Of a stretch of DNA of 8,660 nt, positions 6,611 to 8,660 are shown piece by piece. Within the stretch, counting starts at the first letter, position 1, and each line of letters starts with the position of its first letter. Location: NCBI GenBank assembly GCA_030622395.1, contig JAUXGF010000089.1, positions 1 through 8,660 on the forward strand, written 5' to 3'. Both the position numbers and the translations under genes were made by a program. The notes under the pieces were generated by a model. The model searched no databases, was not told the origin of the DNA, and was given only the letters and a program-made list of their open reading frames with translations. This DNA is from Calditrichaceae bacterium (lineage in GTDB: Bacteria; Calditrichota; Calditrichia; Calditrichales; Calditrichaceae).

Positions 6611-7537
6611 CTACTTATACTCAAAGAATCCTTTACCCGTCTTTTTTCCTAAATGACCTGCTCTAACTAATTTACGCAGCAAAGGGCATGGGCGGTATTT
6701 TGCTTCGCCTAATTCTCTAAACAGGGTTTCCATCCAGGCCATTAATTCGTCAAGCCCGATACTATCCGCCAGTGATAAAGGTCCTTTGGGGAAATTATAG
6801 CCCAATTTCATAGCTGTGTCGATATGTTCGGGGGTAGCGACGCCTTCCATAACAATATGGATAGCTTCATTGATCATAGGCACGATAACGCGGGTGGTAA
6901 TGTAACCGGGATATTCAAAAACTTCTACCGCTGTTTTATCCAGGGTTTCGGAGAAGACTTTAATAAATTGATATGTTTCATCTGAGGTTTTTAATCCGCG
7001 CACAATTTCCACAAGAGGAATTTTAGGTACAGGATTCAAAAAGTGCATCCCGATTATTTTATCCTGCCGGTTTGTAGTAGAGGCAATCTCAGTAATACTA
7101 AGCGCCGAAGTATTAGTTATAAAAATTATATTAGGATCGCAGATTTTATCCACCTTCTCCCATAACTTTTGCTTTGCCCCAAGATTTTCAAGAATAGCTT
7201 CGATAACAAGATCGCCGTAAACCGCATCATCCATATTACTGGACGCTGTTATACGTTTAAGAATAGCTTTTTTTTCACCTTCGGTCATAGTCCAGCGGGC
7301 AATTTCTTCATCAATACTTTTTTCTAATTCAACCAGAGCGTGTTTTGCGGCTGTTTCGCTTTTTTCAATAAGGATAACATCCATACCTTTCGAAGCGATA
7401 AGTTGAGAAATGCCCCGACCCATAATACCTGCGCCAAAGACGACTACTTTCTGTATAGTATCAAGCTGATCCTCTATGCCAAGTTCTGTTTGGCGTAAAA
7501 TTTCGATATCCATTACTTTTTTATCATTATCAGCCAT
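6611..7537 (-). CDS. 3-hydroxyacyl-CoA (3-hydroxybutyryl-CoA type) dehydrogenase
   Basis: NAD(P)-dependent interconversion of 3-hydroxyacyl-CoA and 3-oxoacyl-CoA, used in beta-oxidation, butyrate-type fermentation or polyhydroxyalkanoate routes. The 308 residues hold an N-terminal Rossmann fold (VVVFGAGIMGRG, GxGxxG at 35-40, acceptor E58), the family signature GMHFLNPVPKIPLVEIVRG (163-181), and a C-terminal helical domain ending GHLGKKTGKGFFEYK. S144, H165 and E177 match catalytic positions of the clostridial enzyme, but its catalytic Asn corresponds to T215 here (GYITTR). About 30 residues precede the first beta strand, longer than usual. The start is backed by AGGAG 8 nt upstream. It follows ndk by 41 nt, so they are probably co-transcribed. 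Substrate chain length and direction cannot be assigned; hbd or paaH-like roles are both possible. Confidence 0.9.
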   Translation of the reverse strand: MADNDKKVMDIEILRQTELGIEDQLDTIQKVVVFGAGIMGRGISQLIASKGMDVILIEKSETAAKHALVELEKSIDEEIARWTMTEGEKKAILKRITASSNMDDAVYGDLVIEAILENLGAKQKLWEKVDKICDPNIIFITNTSALSITEIASTTNRQDKIIGMHFLNPVPKIPLVEIVRGLKTSDETYQFIKVFSETLDKTAVEVFEYPGYITTRVIVPMINEAIHIVMEGVATPEHIDTAMKLGYNFPKGPLSLADSIGLDELMAWMETLFRELGEAKYRPCPLLRKLVRAGHLGKKTGKGFFEYK

Positions 7538-7578
7538 AAAACATTCTCCTAAAAAAGCGCTGTTATTACGCTCTAATA

Positions 7579-8004
7579 CTATAAATTTTCTATTAATTCA
7601 CGAATAGAGAAGAAAAAATTAAGTTCAATCCCGGCGTTTTCTAAAGAATCAGACGCATGGATAATATTTTGTTCTTTACTATCTGCATATAGTTTTCGAA
7701 TTGTTCCTTCTTCGGCTTCAGCGGGATCGGTAGCGCCAATAACTTTTCGTAATTCCGCTACGGCGTTTTCTCTTTCTAATGCCATTGGAATTACGCGGCT
7801 TTCAGTCATAAAATTAACCAGGTCAGCGTAGAACGGACGTTCTTTATGAACCGTATAGAATTCACCTGCTGTTTCTTTGGTCAATTTTACCATCTTCATC
7901 CCAATAATGTTAAAGCCTTCTTTTAAAAGATGATTAATAACTTTGCCCTGTAAATTTTTACGGATACAATCCGGTTTTAATATTGCTAAAGTACGTTCTT
8001 TCAC
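7579..8004 (-). CDS. ndk: Nucleoside diphosphate kinase
   Basis: Transfers the gamma-phosphate of ATP to nucleoside diphosphates through a phosphohistidine, balancing NTP pools. The 141-residue length is typical. It starts [12 protein letters not shown] (nucleotide-site K10), carries FYADLV (58-63) and [14 protein letters not shown] (90-103), and has the active-site H116 in NIIHASDS, equivalent to the common NAVHGSDS. All key residues are kept. The start codon is GTG (8004-8002), with AGGA 6 nt upstream. It lies downstream of a SucD-like gene; sucCD-ndk neighbours are known in several bacteria, and the kinase can convert GTP made by GDP-linked succinyl-CoA ligases to ATP. The intervening gap of about 515 bp makes a separate promoter possible. 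The next gene, the dehydrogenase, begins 41 nt later. Confidence 0.97.
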   Translation of the reverse strand: MKERTLAILKPDCIRKNLQGKVINHLLKEGFNIIGMKMVKLTKETAGEFYTVHKERPFYADLVNFMTESRVIPMALERENAVAELRKVIGATDPAEAEEGTIRKLYADSKEQNIIHASDSLENAGIELNFFFSIRELIENL

Positions 8005-8014
8005 ATTTAATCCT
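8002..8014 (-). promoter_or_regulatory. ndk: Ribosome-binding site, ATGTGA start-stop and GTG start of ndk
   Basis: The minus strand reads AGGATTAAATGTGAAAGAA. The ndk frame begins at GTG (8004-8002), 6 nt after AGGA. One register away an ATG (8006-8004) overlaps it and is followed at once by a TGA stop, forming a start-stop pair. The GTG assignment follows from NDK homology, since no earlier in-frame start would keep the family N-terminus. Confidence 0.7.
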
Positions 8015-8061
8015 ATTTTATTGTTTTATAAGAATTTCAAAGTAATGATAAACTATTAACC

Positions 8062-8218
8062 TAAAATCACAAAACACAAAAACCAAAATACAAACAAATC
8101 TCAATTTACAAATTTCAATGACCCAAACATAAAAAACCATCAGTTTTTGTAATTTGTCCCGATTAATCGGGATAAACATTGTTATTTACCGTGCCCGAGG
8201 CAGGCGGGTTTGAAATTT
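8062..8218. repeat. A/C-rich low-complexity tract with palindrome, probable dispersed intergenic repeat
   Basis: The plus strand is strongly biased to A and C from about 8062 to 8138 (runs such as CAAAAACCAAAATACAAAC). A perfect 16-bp palindrome TCCCGATTAATCGGGA follows at 8157-8172. AAATTTCAA (8110-8118) and TTGAAATTT (8210-8218) are inverted copies bracketing the block, and a GC-rich patch GCCCGAGGCAGGCGGG (8193-8208) lies just inside the right end. Similar A/C-rich intergenic tracts are common in some uncultivated-lineage genomes. There is no coding signal. Confidence 0.6.
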
Positions 8219-8411
8219 ATACTTTTTAATACCAACATTAATTTACCCCGTTAAATAATATGTTTGCGCATTTTCTAATCATATTAATTTTTTATTTAAT
8301 AGGGTGAATTTGCAAAGCTATGTTCTGTTAACAATTTTAGCGTATTGGTTTTAAATATAAAACTAAAATTAGTGTAATACTCCATTACTCCTTCTTCACC
8401 AATTCTTCAAA

Positions 8412-8443
8412 GACCTCCAAGGTTTGGGAAAACCTTTGAGGTC
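8412..8443 (-). repeat. 14-bp-stem hairpin downstream of the SucD-like gene
   Basis: GACCTCCAAGGTTT (8412-8425) and AAACCTTTGAGGTC (8430-8443) are inverted copies with 13 of 14 positions paired around a 4-nt loop. As minus-strand RNA it lies 77 nt after the SucD-like stop codon and is followed by only three U residues, so it is a poor intrinsic terminator by the classic rule. It may still act as a 3'-end stabiliser or a weak terminator, or be a dispersed palindrome. Confidence 0.65.
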
Positions 8444-8455
8444 GCTTTCCCCACC

Positions 8456-8490
8456 ACTCCATTACTCTAACACTCCAGCACTCCAGTCTT
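8456..8490. repeat. Degenerate tandem ACTCC-type repeat
   Basis: Closely spaced units ACTCCATTACTCTAACACTC and CAGCACTCCAGTC show an ACTC core recurring roughly every 8-9 bases. The 12-mer ACTCCATTACTC occurs exactly at 8456-8467 and again at 8379-8390, 77 bp away, on the far side of the hairpin. The decamer CAATTCTTCA also occurs twice (8400-8409, 8495-8504). It looks like a simple-sequence expansion between genes. Confidence 0.55.
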
Positions 8491-8519
8491 CCATCAATTC
8501 TTCAGCTAAAATTCTTATT

Positions 8520-8660
8520 CTACTTTCCGGCTAAAACTCTTTCAACTGTTTTTCCAATATCAGCGGGACTTTTGCAAACGTGAATACCGGCAGCCTGTAA
8601 AGCTTCCATTTTTTCAAAGTCGGATCGTAGCCATGTCGTTCTGTGAGCCAAAGAGTTGGA
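8520..8660 (-). CDS. C-terminal fragment of a SucD-like succinyl-CoA ligase alpha subunit (cut by window edge)
   Basis: The last 46 codons of a gene entering from the right edge are visible. The tail EKMEALQAAGIHVCKSPADI, followed by GKTVERVLAGK, closely resembles the SucD C-terminus, where a helix (EK..ALEAAG) and strand lead to a S-x-A-D-I-G motif. SucD binds CoA and carries the phosphohistidine in succinyl-CoA/succinate interconversion with ATP or GTP formation. The proximity of ndk fits. The residues where the GHAGA phosphohistidine loop would be expected read LAHRTTW, which is atypical. Related acyl-CoA ligase subunits (NDP-forming acetyl-CoA synthetase, citryl-CoA synthetase) cannot be excluded from so short a piece. 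I leave the gene symbol empty for that reason. Confidence 0.6.
   Translation of the reverse strand, partial: SNSLAHRTTWLRSDFEKMEALQAAGIHVCKSPADIGKTVERVLAGK

Larger units (their letters stand above)
8005..8519. other. 515-bp repeat-rich gap between the SucD-like gene and ndk
   Basis: No credible gene is seen on either strand. From right to left it holds degenerate GGAGT-rich repeats (8379-8390 and 8456-8490), a 32-nt hairpin (8412-8443), an AT-rich stretch without obvious signals (about 8221-8378), a palindrome-bearing repeat block (8062-8218), and about 57 bp of AT-rich leader before ndk. That leader contains TATAAA (8030-8025 on the minus strand), which could be a -10 element, but no well-spaced -35 accompanies it. 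Confidence 0.7.

Noticed and set aside
8412..8443. Classic intrinsic terminator
   Set aside because: The stem is strong but is followed by only three U residues on the minus strand, so I list it as a hairpin repeat rather than a confident terminator.
8062..8490. CRISPR-like array
   Set aside because: Repeats here are short, degenerate and unevenly spaced, with no constant repeat/unique spacer pattern and no cas genes.

Overview
All recognisable genes in this window lie on the minus strand, so transcription runs from high to low coordinates. The DNA is moderately AT-rich. The genes are bacterial housekeeping genes for type II fatty-acid synthesis and acyl-CoA/acetate metabolism. Most starts have a clear AGGA- or AGGAG-type Shine-Dalgarno sequence. 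The larger gaps hold short palindromic and inverted repeats of the kind often seen in Bacteroidota/Ignavibacteriota-type genomes and several uncultivated candidate phyla. That placement is a guess from style and gene order; no marker gene here fixes the taxon.

Layout in transcription order (right to left): the C-terminal end of a SucD-like succinyl-CoA ligase alpha subunit (8520-8660); a gene-free, repeat-rich stretch of about 515 bp; ndk, with a GTG start (7579-8004); a 3-hydroxyacyl-CoA dehydrogenase (6611-7537); a 385-bp gap largely filled by a MITE-like inverted-repeat element; ackA (4996-6225); a 288-bp gap holding another compact inverted-repeat element with an 11-codon reading frame inside it; then the cluster yceD-rpmF-plsX-fabH-fabD-fabG-acpP, running off the left edge. 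Within that cluster the genes overlap or are spaced by 40 nt or less, except for a 185-bp gap between fabH and fabD, which contains a 110-bp inverted-repeat element.

Functionally, the left block makes fatty-acid and phospholipid precursors. FabD loads malonyl groups on ACP, FabH starts chains, FabG does the first reduction, AcpP carries the chain and PlsX makes acyl-phosphate for membrane lipid. It is coupled to a ribosomal protein gene (rpmF) and the rRNA-linked yceD, an arrangement widespread in bacteria. The right block (SucD-like, Ndk, HAD, AckA) handles acyl-CoA thioesters and substrate-level phosphorylation. The ackA-yceD-rpmF-plsX order resembles that of many Firmicutes.

I found no strong evidence for a new defence, mobile or biosynthetic system. 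The genes look ordinary. The parts most worth a second look are the intergenic elements (6305-6585, 4826-4934, 1831-1940, 8412-8443), a Thr in place of a catalytic Asn in the dehydrogenase, and an atypical sequence where the phosphohistidine loop would lie in the SucD-like fragment.
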